64,000 nucleotides of DNA. It comes from Spirirestis rafaelensis WJT71-NPBG6. Lineage in GTDB: Bacteria > Cyanobacteriota > Cyanobacteriia > Cyanobacteriales > Nostocaceae. This document shows positions 53,185 to 62,415 of this stretch, piece by piece. Under the pieces are notes generated by a model. That model had not been told where the DNA came from, searched no databases, and was given only the letters and a program-made list of their open reading frames with translations. Every line of letters begins with the position of its first letter. The stretch's first letter is position 1. The DNA lies in the NCBI GenBank assembly GCA_019359015.1, contig JAHHID010000002.1, positions 62,001 to 126,000 on the forward strand, written 5' to 3'. Position numbers and translations under genes: made by a program.

Positions 53185-55761
53185 TTACTGTGCCCAAAGA
53201 ATCAACCTTGGCTCATACGGAGTAGCAAGGTATCTGTGTTTTGGCAATACCCGCAAGGATAAGCCTTGTAAACCAGAGGCGGTGTAGACGATATCCGCAG
53301 TGTAAATACCTAAATCTTGCGTATCATTACCTTGGTAATCCATCACCACTGGAACAGCATCGACAATCTCGCCATTGGCATCGATTGTACCTTGATACAG
53401 CTCCACCTGCACATCATCAGGGCTGAGAGTCGCTAAGTCAAGTTTTGCCTTGACAGCAACGGTTTGGTTAACCTCGATATCTGCATCTGAGGAGATGTCA
53501 ACATCTTTGATTTTCATGTTGAACCAGTGTTGGCTGAGTTTGGTTTTCCAAGCTGCTAATTCCTTCGCTGGTGCATATTGATCAGCCGTCAGAGTGTAGT
53601 AGCGATCGCTTGCGGGGAAATAAGCTCTTTGTGCATATTCTCCCACCATCCGCGCTGTATTAAAGAACGGACAATTCAACTTAATCGCATCTTTCATTTT
53701 TGCTACCCAATGACGGGGCAAATTATCAGCATCGCGCTCATAAAATAAAGGCACAACTTCTTTTTCTAGTAAATCGTAGAAAGCGTTTGCTTCTATTTCA
53801 TCCTGATAATTGGGGTCTTCATAATTCTCACCATGTCCGATCGCCCAACCTGTACGGACATAATCAGCTTCATCCCACCAACCATCTAATACACTTAAAT
53901 TCGGTAATCCGTTCATCGCTGCTTTCATACCGCTCGTACCTGAGGCTTCTCGCGGACGACGTGGTGTATTTAACCACACATCGCAACCAGCCACCATCAA
54001 TCGAGCGATGTGAATGTCGTAATTGGGAACAAACACTACCTGCTTTTCTAAATTTTGTTCGCTGATAAAGTGATTGATGTCGCGGATTAATTCTTTACCT
54101 GGGATGTCTTTCGGGTGTGCTTTGCCGGCGATGACAAATTGTAACTTGCGGTCTTTGTTTGCCAACATTATCCGCTTGATGCGCTCGATATCGCGCATCC
54201 ATAAAGTAGCGCGTTTGTAGGTAGCAAAGCGACGCGCGAAACCGATAGTTAAAACGTTCGGATCGAGAACTTCTTGCGCTTGGGCAATATCAGATGAAGA
54301 AGCACCGCGATCGCGTAAATGCTTCACCAAATGATCGCGCACGTACAAGACCATATCCAAACGACAGCGTTCGTGATTGCGCCACAATTCTTCATCTGGA
54401 ATCGCGTCCATGCGTTCCCACAATGGGTTATCTGCTGCTACTGATGACCAATTGGGTCCAAGATAGCGATCGTACAACTCTTGAGTTGATTTTGCCACAC
54501 AACTGCGGGCATGAACGCCATTTGTAATTGCGGCGATCGGCACTTCCTCCACAGGTACTTTTTGCCACAAACCTTGGAACATCTGCCGTGACACTACACC
54601 ATGCAGTTGCGCTACACCGTTACAAAATGTTGCCATTTTTAACGCCAGCACTGCCATACTAAAAGGCGCAGATAAATCACCGGTATTTTCACGTCCCAAT
54701 CCTAAAAATTGGTCTTTTGTCAAACCAAAGATATCTGCATAATATCCTAGATAATACAAAAGCTTATCTGGCGGGAACAAATCAATACCTGCGGGTACTG
54801 GCGTGTGAGTGGTGAAGATATTAGTTGAACCCACCACCTGTTTGGCGGTATCGTAACTCAGACCTTCTTCTTGAATCAGCGTCCGGATGCGCTCAAGAGC
54901 AGAAAAAGCCGCATGACCTTCATTCATATGGTAAGCGGTTACATTATACCCCAGAGCTTTCAGCATCTGCACGCCGCCGATACCCAGCATAATTTCCTGG
55001 TGGATACGCATATCGATATCGCCACCGTACAGCTGATCTGTAATGTTGTGGTCGTAAGGATTGTTGGGTTCGATGTTAGTATCCATCATGTAAAGCGGCA
55101 CAGTTCCCACCTGTACGCGCCATACTCGAGCGTAAACCTTGCGTCCTGGGTAATCTACAGCAATCTGCAATTCTGAGCCATCAGGATTGCGCTCTAGATG
55201 CAAGGTCATGTTATAAAAATCGTTGATTGGGTAGCGTTCTTGCTGCCAACCATCAGCATTGAGATATTGAGCAAAGTAACCTTGCTGGTACAGTAAGCCC
55301 ACACCTACTAGTGGTAATCCTAAGTCGCTGGCAGATTTGAGGTGATCGCCCGCGAGAACACCCAAGCCTCCAGAATATACAGGCAAACAGTCTACCAGTC
55401 CAAATTCAGCCGAAAAATAAGCGTAGCATTCTTTGCCTTTTTCCTCAGAAGAATTAGTACTCCGCTGTTTCTGATACCAAGTGCGCTCTTGTAAATAATC
55501 TTCTAACTGGCGGGCTGCTCGATCCATTTGCGCCAGGAAGCCTTCATCTTCCACAACTTCCGTTAACCGCCCTTGGCTAATTGTACCGAGCATTAACACT
55601 GGGTTATGGCGGCTAGATTCCCATAAATCCGGATCTAAACGGCGAAATAAGTCTTTTGTCTCAACATTCCAATCCCAGTGGAGATTATATGCTAGCTTCC
55701 GCAGCGGTTCGAGTCGGGGCGGTAGCGAAGGGGACACGTTAAATGTACGAATTGGTTGCAT
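53185..55761 (-). CDS. glgP: Alpha-glucan (glycogen) phosphorylase
   Basis: The product is 858 aa with the form of the alpha-glucan phosphorylase family that starts with a DUF3417 domain (LEPLRKLAYNLHWDWN). HMNEGHAAF and the PLP-lysine block GTSGMKAAMNG are present. It cleaves glycogen with phosphate to give glucose-1-phosphate in the cytoplasm. The C-terminal 130 residues (from about 730) form a beta-rich domain, with sequence VELYQGTIDANGEIVDAVPVV. It lies convergent to the DUF429 gene and seems monocistronic. Confidence 0.95.
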   Translation of the reverse strand: MQPIRTFNVSPSLPPRLEPLRKLAYNLHWDWNVETKDLFRRLDPDLWESSRHNPVLMLGTISQGRLTEVVEDEGFLAQMDRAARQLEDYLQERTWYQKQRSTNSSEEKGKECYAYFSAEFGLVDCLPVYSGGLGVLAGDHLKSASDLGLPLVGVGLLYQQGYFAQYLNADGWQQERYPINDFYNMTLHLERNPDGSELQIAVDYPGRKVYARVWRVQVGTVPLYMMDTNIEPNNPYDHNITDQLYGGDIDMRIHQEIMLGIGGVQMLKALGYNVTAYHMNEGHAAFSALERIRTLIQEEGLSYDTAKQVVGSTNIFTTHTPVPAGIDLFPPDKLLYYLGYYADIFGLTKDQFLGLGRENTGDLSAPFSMAVLALKMATFCNGVAQLHGVVSRQMFQGLWQKVPVEEVPIAAITNGVHARSCVAKSTQELYDRYLGPNWSSVAADNPLWERMDAIPDEELWRNHERCRLDMVLYVRDHLVKHLRDRGASSSDIAQAQEVLDPNVLTIGFARRFATYKRATLWMRDIERIKRIMLANKDRKLQFVIAGKAHPKDIPGKELIRDINHFISEQNLEKQVVFVPNYDIHIARLMVAGCDVWLNTPRRPREASGTSGMKAAMNGLPNLSVLDGWWDEADYVRTGWAIGHGENYEDPNYQDEIEANAFYDLLEKEVVPLFYERDADNLPRHWVAKMKDAIKLNCPFFNTARMVGEYAQRAYFPASDRYYTLTADQYAPAKELAAWKTKLSQHWFNMKIKDVDISSDADIEVNQTVAVKAKLDLATLSPDDVQVELYQGTIDANGEIVDAVPVVMDYQGNDTQDLGIYTADIVYTASGLQGLSLRVLPKHRYLATPYEPRLILWAQ

Positions 55762-56367
55762 AAGGACTGCGAAACTCCTGGTTTAGCTATCGCTATTGTT
55801 GACTGTGTTTGCCCAATGTTTCCAACTCTTTATACCCTGTTTGTGAACTTATGATGACTTTGTTAAGCTTTAAAAAATATTATCACTTAGATTGGAAAAT
55901 GTGAATGCAAAGGTTTTTCTGATTTTATCAGTTAGTGTTAACTATATAATTATTTAATAATTGATGTAGTTCAATACATAAATTAACTTAAACATCAGTA
56001 AGAGTTTATAAATATTTATATTATTGATGTTGATAGTGTGAGATGCTGCAACAGAAGCTTTTCAAGCACACTTTGCGTCTTCAAGAGGGAGAAAGAAGAG
56101 AACACCCAGACGCGATACTCTTACAGAGTCACTTTGTGAACGCAGTTATTTGTCAAACTCCCTCAAAAAGTTGTACAAAAGCTTTGGGGACGCATTGCAC
56201 GGACGCCATCTGCCGAGCAACCTTCTCCCTTTGGGAGAAGGAAAGACCAAGGCGAACGGTAATGTTAGCCAGATCCACTCTTTTGTAGCCTAGACCAGCA
56301 AAAAGGTTGCTCCTAATTCTGTTCTTTTTTACACGGGGACAAAAAGCCGAATTTGGGCAATTTGCCA
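55762..56367. other. 606-bp spacer upstream of glgP
   Basis: No convincing gene is seen. The left part is AT-rich and probably holds the glgP promoter. The right part has short frames that look like chance and a CCTTCTCCC-TTT-GGGAGAAGG hairpin at 56221-56241. Confidence 0.5.
56221..56241. repeat. Perfect 9-bp hairpin, dispersed-repeat type
   Basis: CCTTCTCCC, three T, then GGGAGAAGG. It is similar to the outer stem of the compound hairpin at 13241-13302. Confidence 0.55.
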
Positions 56368-56721
56368 TTATTCTAGAGTCAATTGGGTAACATTGGAATT
56401 GTTGGTGGAAAAATTTAGTGATTCGCCACCTTTTGGTAGAGCAAAGACAATAGTACCCAAGACAAGAACGCCAATAGCACTAGGACAAAGAAGTTTCATC
56501 TTGATGATACCGCGTTTGTTTTTGGCAGGGCGATCGCTCTTTCGGTTACGGTACTCTTTCTGAACACGTCCGGATTGCACAGCTTCTTGTAGTAGCATCA
56601 AGGCATCGATGTCTTTTTCCTCAAATTCAGTTTGCAGTAACTGCTGCAACTGCTCATCTGCCGGAATACTTAAAGAGCCTGTAGTTAGCGCTTGCTGAAC
56701 AATGTCACGAATGAGAACCAT
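56368..56721 (-). CDS. Hypothetical protein with one membrane segment, 117 aa
   Basis: From ATG 56721 (ATG 56733 is an alternative). The N-terminal half is soluble and helical (VQQALTTGSLSIPADEQLQQLL, DIDALMLLQEAV); a basic linker (KEYRNRKSDRPAKNKRG) leads to one hydrophobic segment (LLCPSAIGVLVLGTIVFAL) and a short polar end. No family is recognised. Confidence 0.55.
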   Translation of the reverse strand: MVLIRDIVQQALTTGSLSIPADEQLQQLLQTEFEEKDIDALMLLQEAVQSGRVQKEYRNRKSDRPAKNKRGIIKMKLLCPSAIGVLVLGTIVFALPKGGESLNFSTNNSNVTQLTLE

Positions 56722-56858
56722 ATTTTTTACCAATTTTAGGGGTTAAGCAATTCTTGCAGAAGCGTTTAGTTTGATCGCCCTGATGCGACCTGCAAAGTTG
56801 CTTTAGGTTTCCTTAAAAATTTATAATGGGTAGTACCCCACAGGCATCATGCTACTGG

Positions 56859-56876
56859 ATCACCCGATCGGGTGAT
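56859..56876. promoter_or_regulatory. Perfect 18-bp palindrome
   Basis: ATCACCCGATCGGGTGAT reads the same on both strands. It lies about 138 bp upstream of the gene at 56368-56721 and left of the TnpB element; it could be an operator. Confidence 0.4.
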
Positions 56877-56936
56877 ATACAATTTGCCACTATACTGACA
56901 TCACGCTTCGACAGGGCCTTTTAGCTTAATCCGCGG

Positions 56937-57010
56937 GACAAAAACTCGGTACACCCCCGACCCATGTTAAATGTCATTTAAGGCGGGAGAGGGGTGTCCG
57001 AGTTTTTGTC
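56937..57010. repeat. 20-bp inverted repeat overlapping the RHH gene end
   Basis: GACAAAAACTCGG-TA-CACCCC (56937-56957) pairs with GGGGTGTCCGAGTTTTTGTC (56991-57010) with a single extra T in the first arm. The loop contains a smaller palindrome TTAAATG-T-CATTTAA (56967-56981). It may terminate the RHH transcript or be the left end structure of the TnpB element. Confidence 0.65.
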
Positions 57011-57145
57011 TATCTCCGGCATTTTTAACGAGTCAATTAACTCATCAATTACCTGAGTCATTGTCTTTTCTGTTAGAGCTGCATATAAGCGAAGTTTATT
57101 TAATCTTCTTTCTGATGTTCTAACTCTAATATATTTGTCTTTCAT
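56978..57145 (-). CDS. Small ribbon-helix-helix (CopG/Arc-like) protein, 55 aa
   Basis: A 55-codon gene starting at ATG 57145 with AGGA six bases upstream. The N-terminal KDKYIRVRTSERRLNKLRLY then ALTEKTMTQVIDELIDSL fits a ribbon-helix-helix DNA-binding protein: strand, then two helices. It is divergent from tnpB, with 60 bp between the start codons, and may repress it. The 3' end lies inside the long inverted repeat at 56937-57010. Its family is known mainly from small repressors and antitoxins. Confidence 0.7.
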   Translation of the reverse strand: MKDKYIRVRTSERRLNKLRLYAALTEKTMTQVIDELIDSLKMPEIDKNSDTPLPP

Positions 57146-57205
57146 TTTGTTTCCTCATTAATTCCTCAAAATGCTAGCATACATATAACTTGGAGGTGAT
57201 GAAAA

Positions 57206-58423
57206 GTGTTGAAGGCAGTCAAGGTCAGACTATACCCAACAACTGAACAGGAAATAGTTCTAGCCAAGTCATTTGGTTGTGCAAGGTGGTATTGGAATTA
57301 TGCACTGAACGCTTGTATTCAACACTATGAACAAAGTGGAAAGTTATTAAATATCAGCGTTTACAAAGCTTATTTACCTCAATTAAAAGTTGAAAATCCT
57401 TGGTTTAAGCAAGACTGTTACTCATCCGTTTTGCAGTGTGTAGCCATCAACCTCGACAGGGCTTACAAAAACTTTTTTGAGGGACGTGCCTCCCAACCTA
57501 GGTTCAAATCAAAACATCATAAGCAATCGATTCAATATCCGCAAAACGTTAAGGTTGTAGGTAATTGCTTGGATATTCCTAAGATTGGTGTTGTTAAAGC
57601 AGTCTTTCATAGACCAATTGAAGGGAAAGTTAAGACAGTTACTATCAGTAAGACTCCTACAGATAAATACTTTGCCTCTATCTTGTGTGAAGTAGAAAGT
57701 ACGGATAGTCAACCAACTGGTGACAAAATATTGGGTATTGATTTGGGGTTAAAAGAGTTCGCCATTGTTCATGATGGCGAACAAGTTACCAAGCATTCCA
57801 ATCCAAGATACCTTAAACGTCATGAGAAGAATCTAGCTCGGAAGCAGAAAAAGTTTGCCCGTAAAGTCAAAGGAAGCAATTCTAGACACAGATACAAAAA
57901 ACTAGTAGCCAAGGTTCACGAAAGAGTATCAAATTCTCGCCAAGATTTCCTGCATAAACTGAGCAGAAAGTTGGTAGACGACAGCCAAGTCATTATTGTG
58001 GAGAATCTTCACGTCAAGGGAATGGTACGGAATCGGAAGCTAGCAAAGTCAATATCCGACGTTGGTTGGGGGATGTTTGTCAACTTCCTAGAATACAAGT
58101 TGAAACGGAAAGAGGGACAACTTGTGGAAATTGGCAGGTTCTTCCCCAGTTCCAAAACCTGTTCATGCTGCGGTCACGTCGTTGATGAGTTGCCTCTTGA
58201 AGTGCGTGAATGGAACTGTGTATCATGCAATATTCATCATGATCGTGATGGTAATGCGGCATTGAACATAAGGAATGAAGGAATCCAGATATTGCAAACT
58301 AATCGCGGAAGGAACCCCGTTATTGCTGATGGAGGCTGTGTAAGACCACCTACTCGTAAGGGAAAGGGGCAACGGTCAATGAAGTCGGAAGCCTACATTC
58401 ACCTGACGGGTGAATGTAGGTAG
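57206..58423 (+). CDS. tnpB: TnpB, RNA-guided nuclease of an IS200/IS605-type element
   Basis: The product is 405 aa. The start is GTG 57206 with a strong GGAGGTGAT ribosome site. An N-terminal helix-turn-helix and beta part (VKVRLYPTTEQEIVLAKSFGCARWYWN) is followed by the split RuvC nuclease with Asp179 (GIDLG), Glu266 (VENLH) and Asp348 (HDRDGNAA), all present, and a zinc finger of two CxxC pairs (319/322, 338/341). TnpB uses a right-end-derived RNA to cut DNA at the donor site. No TnpA is found next to it, so it is a non-autonomous or IS1341-type element. Confidence 0.94.
   Translation: MLKAVKVRLYPTTEQEIVLAKSFGCARWYWNYALNACIQHYEQSGKLLNISVYKAYLPQLKVENPWFKQDCYSSVLQCVAINLDRAYKNFFEGRASQPRFKSKHHKQSIQYPQNVKVVGNCLDIPKIGVVKAVFHRPIEGKVKTVTISKTPTDKYFASILCEVESTDSQPTGDKILGIDLGLKEFAIVHDGEQVTKHSNPRYLKRHEKNLARKQKKFARKVKGSNSRHRYKKLVAKVHERVSNSRQDFLHKLSRKLVDDSQVIIVENLHVKGMVRNRKLAKSISDVGWGMFVNFLEYKLKRKEGQLVEIGRFFPSSKTCSCCGHVVDELPLEVREWNCVSCNIHHDRDGNAALNIRNEGIQILQTNRGRNPVIADGGCVRPPTRKGKGQRSMKSEAYIHLTGECR
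58392..58420 (+). ncRNA. Right-end hairpin, putative 3' part of TnpB omega RNA
   Basis: CCTACATTCACC and GGTGAATGTAGG form a perfect 12-bp stem with a 5-base loop, and overlap the last codons of tnpB. In this family the omega RNA covers the end of tnpB and the right end of the element, followed by the guide. The exact RNA borders are unknown. Confidence 0.5.
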
Positions 58424-58806
58424 TTCACTATTTGTATTTTGTCTGATTAATCCGTAGTGAGCGATTTATCGCTCAAGTTCAAGGGCTTCAGCCCTGACTA
58501 CAAAATTTTTTCTTTCTTGACTCGGAAACCTCAGCCTCAAGTTCACGTCATCAGCTAAAGTAATTACTTCAGATTCTTATTGCTTGCGAAAGCGCATCTA
58601 CAAGTCAGAAAACCCAAAGTGCCAAAACTAAAGTCCAAGAGTAATTAGCCAATCAATAATCCAAGAATCTTGGAGTTTGGACTCTCGACTCAGCTCGGTG
58701 TCTGACAAAAAAGGGGCGAGATTTGGGTAATATATAGGAGCTATCTTTTCTGCATCACGGATACAAAAAAGCAAGCTTCTATTTTATACCCTTGGAGTTT
58801 TCGTCA
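58424..58806. other. 383-bp spacer between tnpB and psbI
   Basis: Contains the end of the TnpB element, the third GTAGTGA-type repeat (58454-58501), and the psbI promoter region; no gene. Confidence 0.5.
58454..58501. repeat. GTAGTGA-type double-hairpin repeat, copy 3
   Basis: GTAGTGAGCGATTTATCGCTC is followed by GGGCTTCAGCCCTGACTAC. Two hairpins with different stem sequences but the same outer ends as the copies at 23630 and 50434. Confidence 0.6.
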
Positions 58807-58923
58807 ATGGTTACTTTAAAAATTGTTGTTTATGTTGTTGTAGCCTTCTTCGTTTTGCTCTTCGTCTTTGGATTTTTGTCGAACGATCCAGCTCGTAACC
58901 CCGGACGTCGGGATTCAGAGTAA
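58807..58923 (+). CDS. psbI: Photosystem II reaction centre protein I
   Basis: A 38-aa protein starting [19 protein letters not shown] and ending in [13 protein letters not shown], the conserved PsbI form: one membrane helix and a polar C-terminus. It sits next to D1 in photosystem II and helps assembly and stability. A GGAG ribosome site lies nine bases before the ATG. The gene stands alone between the TnpB element and the DUF3769 gene. Confidence 0.96.
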   Translation: MVTLKIVVYVVVAFFVLLFVFGFLSNDPARNPGRRDSE

Positions 58924-59056
58924 AATCACGACCCGATCCATAACTGCCGTTCATGCGAATGTAAATGCCACGGACACTTGAGAAGAGCGTGGAAAATTCC
59001 ACACGCTTACAAGAGTGTCCTTTCCAGGCGGCTTGCCGCAGGCTAGGCTGAAGGCT

Positions 59057-59098
59057 AAAGTCGGAAGGCTGTTAGGTGTAATTAGTCCTTCCGGCTTT
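59057..59098 (+). terminator. Terminator-like hairpin after psbI
   Basis: AAAGTCGGAAGG and CCTTCCGGCTTT pair at 11 of 12 positions with an 18-base loop, 134 bp after the psbI stop. Confidence 0.5.
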
Positions 59099-59131
59099 CA
59101 ATTGGCTATTTGTTAGGTTGATTTTGCGAAT

Positions 59132-61675
59132 ATGCTTCACCCAGTTCTGCCGCCCGCACCGTTTTCTATTGTCGAACCTTTACAACCTGCAAATCCGGTT
59201 TTGACTGGTAGTGATACTAAGTTTCATTCAATTGCCGAACTGGAGGCAAAAGCGCAAGAAAATCGAGCGCAACGGCAAGCAGAAACTTCTGTATCGCCAA
59301 CTCAACAACACACCACTCGCCAGGATTTAGCAGCCGCCCAGACGCAATCCGCACCCAATCCGCCGGAAAGTTTCCCACCAGAATTTTCTCCCCTCAGTGC
59401 TGTTAAAAGTGCTGGAGCTTTGGGAGAATCGATGGGAATTAGTTATCCCGTGCAGCCGGATGCAAATGTCGCATCGCAAAGCAAAATATCCCAAAAAGGG
59501 CAAATATTACAGGAAAAATTAGCCCGTCCAGAAGGGCAAAATAATACTATTGCCCAAAATGCGCCTTCTCAGACACCCCGTCAGCCGCCAAATAGCGAAC
59601 CGATACAAAATATTACTTATACTAATCCCGACAATCCAGCGAGTACACAACCAGTAGAAAACGTTATAGAATTTAAGTCTCGCAGCCAGACAAGCCAAAT
59701 CACAATTCCCCAACCTGCTTCCCCGCAACAATCTGCACCGACACCAACAGACACTACAAATCAGCAACAAAGTCAACCAACTCAGACAACTCCGCCAGCA
59801 ACTACAGCGCCAGCACGAGAAAGAATTGTGGAAGTAACTTCTGATAGGCAGGAGTACGACCAGCAACGGCGGATTGTCACGGCTGTAGGTAATGTGGTGG
59901 TACGATTTGATGGGGCAGTGGTAGATGCCGATCGCTTGCAAGTCAATTTAGACAACTTGATTGCCGTGGGCAACGGAAATGTCGCATTGACACGAGGCGA
60001 TCAAGTACTGCGCGGAGAACGCTTTACTTATAACTTTATTCAAGATAGTGGAGAATTACAAAATGGTAGGGGAGAAGTTTACATCCCCACAGCAGGTACT
60101 GATTTAGCCTTTAACTCTGTTGATACCGGAGTAAGTGGAGTAGTCACACCGCGTCCAGTAAGCGATCGCATTCGGGCAAATCAGCCGACTACAGGTGTTA
60201 ACAGTCCTGGTGGGGTTAACTTCAATTTAGGTGGTAGGGCAGATGCGAGAAACCTCCCAGCACCACAACAGGGAGGTGTAGTCAAGCGAGTGCGCTTTCA
60301 AGCAGAACGAGTTGATTTTTATCCGCGAGGCTGGCAAGCTAGAAATGTACGCTTTACCAATGACCCATTTTCGCCACCAGAACTAGAGTTACGTGCCGAT
60401 AAAGTCACTTTAACGCGAGAGTCACCCTTAGTAGACAGCATTAAAACAGAGCGACAGCGTTTAGTTTTAGATCAAAGAACAACATTACCCATCCCTATTG
60501 ATCGCCAGACAATTGACCGCAGGGAACGAGATGTAACGCCGGCAATTGTCTCTGTCGGCTATGATGATAATCAACGCGGTGGTGTCTTTATTGAGCGTTC
60601 TTTCCAACCCTTTAACACAGAAGGGGTACGCTTTAGCGTCACACCGCAGTTTTTCGCGCAAAAAGCTATAACTGGTACTGATAGCTTTGCCGCGTTGTTT
60701 GGTTTGAAAACAAGATTGGCTGCTACTTTAAGCCCCAAGACTACAGTTGAGGGTTCTGGGATATTAACCAGCTTAGACTTGGGGACAGTGGAAGATAATT
60801 TGCGGGCAAGTTTGCGATTGCGGCAAGAATTAGGCGATACCAATCCTCATATATTGAATTTAGAATACAGCTATCGCGATCGCCTTTACAACGGCACCCT
60901 TGGTTTTCAAACCGTTCAAAGTAGTCTTGGTGCAGTTGTTACTTCTCCGAGAATTCCTTTAGGTACAACTGGTTTTAACTTGAGATATCAAGGTGGCGCT
61001 CAATATATTAACGCAAATAGCGATCGCGAAGACTTACTCGAAATACCGCGAGAGAACAACCGCATCTCTTTAGGACGCGTCCAAGGTAGTGCGACCGTTG
61101 ATGGTGGGGTTACACTGTGGCAGGGTAAACCATTACCACCCACCCCCACAGAGGGATTACGTTACACCCCAAACCCGATAGTTCCTTATGTACAAGCATT
61201 TGGCGACGTAACCGGCACAAGCACTTTTTACACCAGTGGTGATAATCAAAGTACCTTGATTGCCACAGTTGGCTTGCGCGGACAGTTTGGTCATTTCTCT
61301 CGACCTGCCTTTGATTATACTGCCTTTAATGTCAGTTACTCCCAAGGTATATTCAGCGGAGCATCGCCATTTTTGTTCGATCGCGCTGTTGATAACAGAG
61401 TGCTTAATGCGGGAATTTCCCAGCAAATCTACGGACCATTTAGCCTTGGCTTTCAAACCTCAATTAACTTAGATACTGGCGAACGCAGTAGCACAGACTA
61501 CATCGTAGAATATAACCGCCGTACCTACGGAATCACTTTGCGTTATAACCCAGTGTTGGAATTAGGTGGAATCAGCTTTAGAATTAGCGACTTTAACTGG
61601 AGTGGTGGTACTGATCCATTCTCTGACCCTTCGGAAGTTAAGCCTGTGCGAGGTGGTGTCCGACAAGATTATTAG
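59132..61675 (+). CDS. DUF3769 domain protein, LptD/OstA-like outer membrane protein
   Basis: The product is 847 aa. Residues about 1-230 are low-complexity Gln/Pro/Ser-rich linker; about 230-330 is an OstA/LptA-like domain (VTSDRQEYDQQRRIVTAVGNVVVRFDG, NGNVALTRGDQVLRGERFTY). The C-terminal part from about 440 is beta-strand rich with aromatic ends, as in DUF3769 and LptD barrels. It likely acts in lipopolysaccharide transport or outer-membrane assembly. No clear signal peptide is seen at the chosen ATG, so the true start may be missed. Confidence 0.85.
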   Translation: MLHPVLPPAPFSIVEPLQPANPVLTGSDTKFHSIAELEAKAQENRAQRQAETSVSPTQQHTTRQDLAAAQTQSAPNPPESFPPEFSPLSAVKSAGALGESMGISYPVQPDANVASQSKISQKGQILQEKLARPEGQNNTIAQNAPSQTPRQPPNSEPIQNITYTNPDNPASTQPVENVIEFKSRSQTSQITIPQPASPQQSAPTPTDTTNQQQSQPTQTTPPATTAPARERIVEVTSDRQEYDQQRRIVTAVGNVVVRFDGAVVDADRLQVNLDNLIAVGNGNVALTRGDQVLRGERFTYNFIQDSGELQNGRGEVYIPTAGTDLAFNSVDTGVSGVVTPRPVSDRIRANQPTTGVNSPGGVNFNLGGRADARNLPAPQQGGVVKRVRFQAERVDFYPRGWQARNVRFTNDPFSPPELELRADKVTLTRESPLVDSIKTERQRLVLDQRTTLPIPIDRQTIDRRERDVTPAIVSVGYDDNQRGGVFIERSFQPFNTEGVRFSVTPQFFAQKAITGTDSFAALFGLKTRLAATLSPKTTVEGSGILTSLDLGTVEDNLRASLRLRQELGDTNPHILNLEYSYRDRLYNGTLGFQTVQSSLGAVVTSPRIPLGTTGFNLRYQGGAQYINANSDREDLLEIPRENNRISLGRVQGSATVDGGVTLWQGKPLPPTPTEGLRYTPNPIVPYVQAFGDVTGTSTFYTSGDNQSTLIATVGLRGQFGHFSRPAFDYTAFNVSYSQGIFSGASPFLFDRAVDNRVLNAGISQQIYGPFSLGFQTSINLDTGERSSTDYIVEYNRRTYGITLRYNPVLELGGISFRISDFNWSGGTDPFSDPSEVKPVRGGVRQDY

Positions 61676-61848
61676 AAGATTACTTACGTAGCCTTTAGCA
61701 CTTGATTAAATATTATACCTCCTTTTGTCAGATGGTAAATCTTAGCGTTATCAAGATAAACCACCAAACGACACGAGTAAAAAGCACGCGAAAATAGAAT
61801 CTAAAGGCAGAATATTTATAAAACCTCCCGACTAAGGTAAGACTGGCA

Positions 61849-62399
61849 ATGACACTTACTACAGCCAAATGGACGCTAGACGAGTATCACCGAATGGTTG
61901 AAGTTGGTCTTCTTTGTGAACGTCATGTTGAACTATTAAACGGCGAAATCGTTGAAATGCCTCCAGAAGGTCCAGAACATGCTAACTAAGTACTGACGCT
62001 GCGGACTATCTGCGATCTGTGCTAGGAGAAACAGTTCTCGTGCGCGATGCAAAGCCCATCACATTACCGTTGATGGCTTCCGAACCCGAACCAGATTTGG
62101 CGATCGTGCAACCTCTGCGGGCATTATATCGAACCCGTCACCCTTACCCAGAAAATATTTTTTGGTTAATTGAATATTCTAACACCAGCCTCAGTAAAGA
62201 TTTGGATGCAAAGCGCAAAGCTTATGCTTTAGCGGAAATACCAGAATATTGGGTTGTGGATTTAAAAAATCGCTGCGTCAAAATTTTCCGCAATCCCAAT
62301 GATGGCGATTATACATCTGAAGTAACACTAAGTAATGGCGAAGTAAATCCTTTAGCGTTTCCCAACATCATAATTTTGGTGCGACGCTTGTTAGATTGA
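61849..62399 (+). pseudogene. Uma2-family gene with one frameshift
   Basis: Frame 1 from ATG 61849 encodes WTLDEYHRMVEVGLL and LLNGEIVEMPPEGPEHAN, then stops at TAA 61987. The rest continues in another frame from LSTDAADYLRSVLGETVLVRDAK through EPEPDLAIV and WLIEYSNTSLSKDLDAKRKAYA to 62399. Adding one base (a C) after position 61986 restores a single protein of about 183 aa with the Uma2 active-site residues. It could be true decay or an assembly error. Confidence 0.85.
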
Positions 62400-62415
62400 T
62401 TTCATTTGTAAATTC

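Noticed and set aside
58811-59002. 63-aa minus-strand frame opposite psbI
   Set aside because: Overlapped by psbI, which is certain.
59519-59941. 140-aa frame antisense to the DUF3769 gene
   Set aside because: Mirrors the low-complexity Gln/Pro region; Cys-rich shadow frame.
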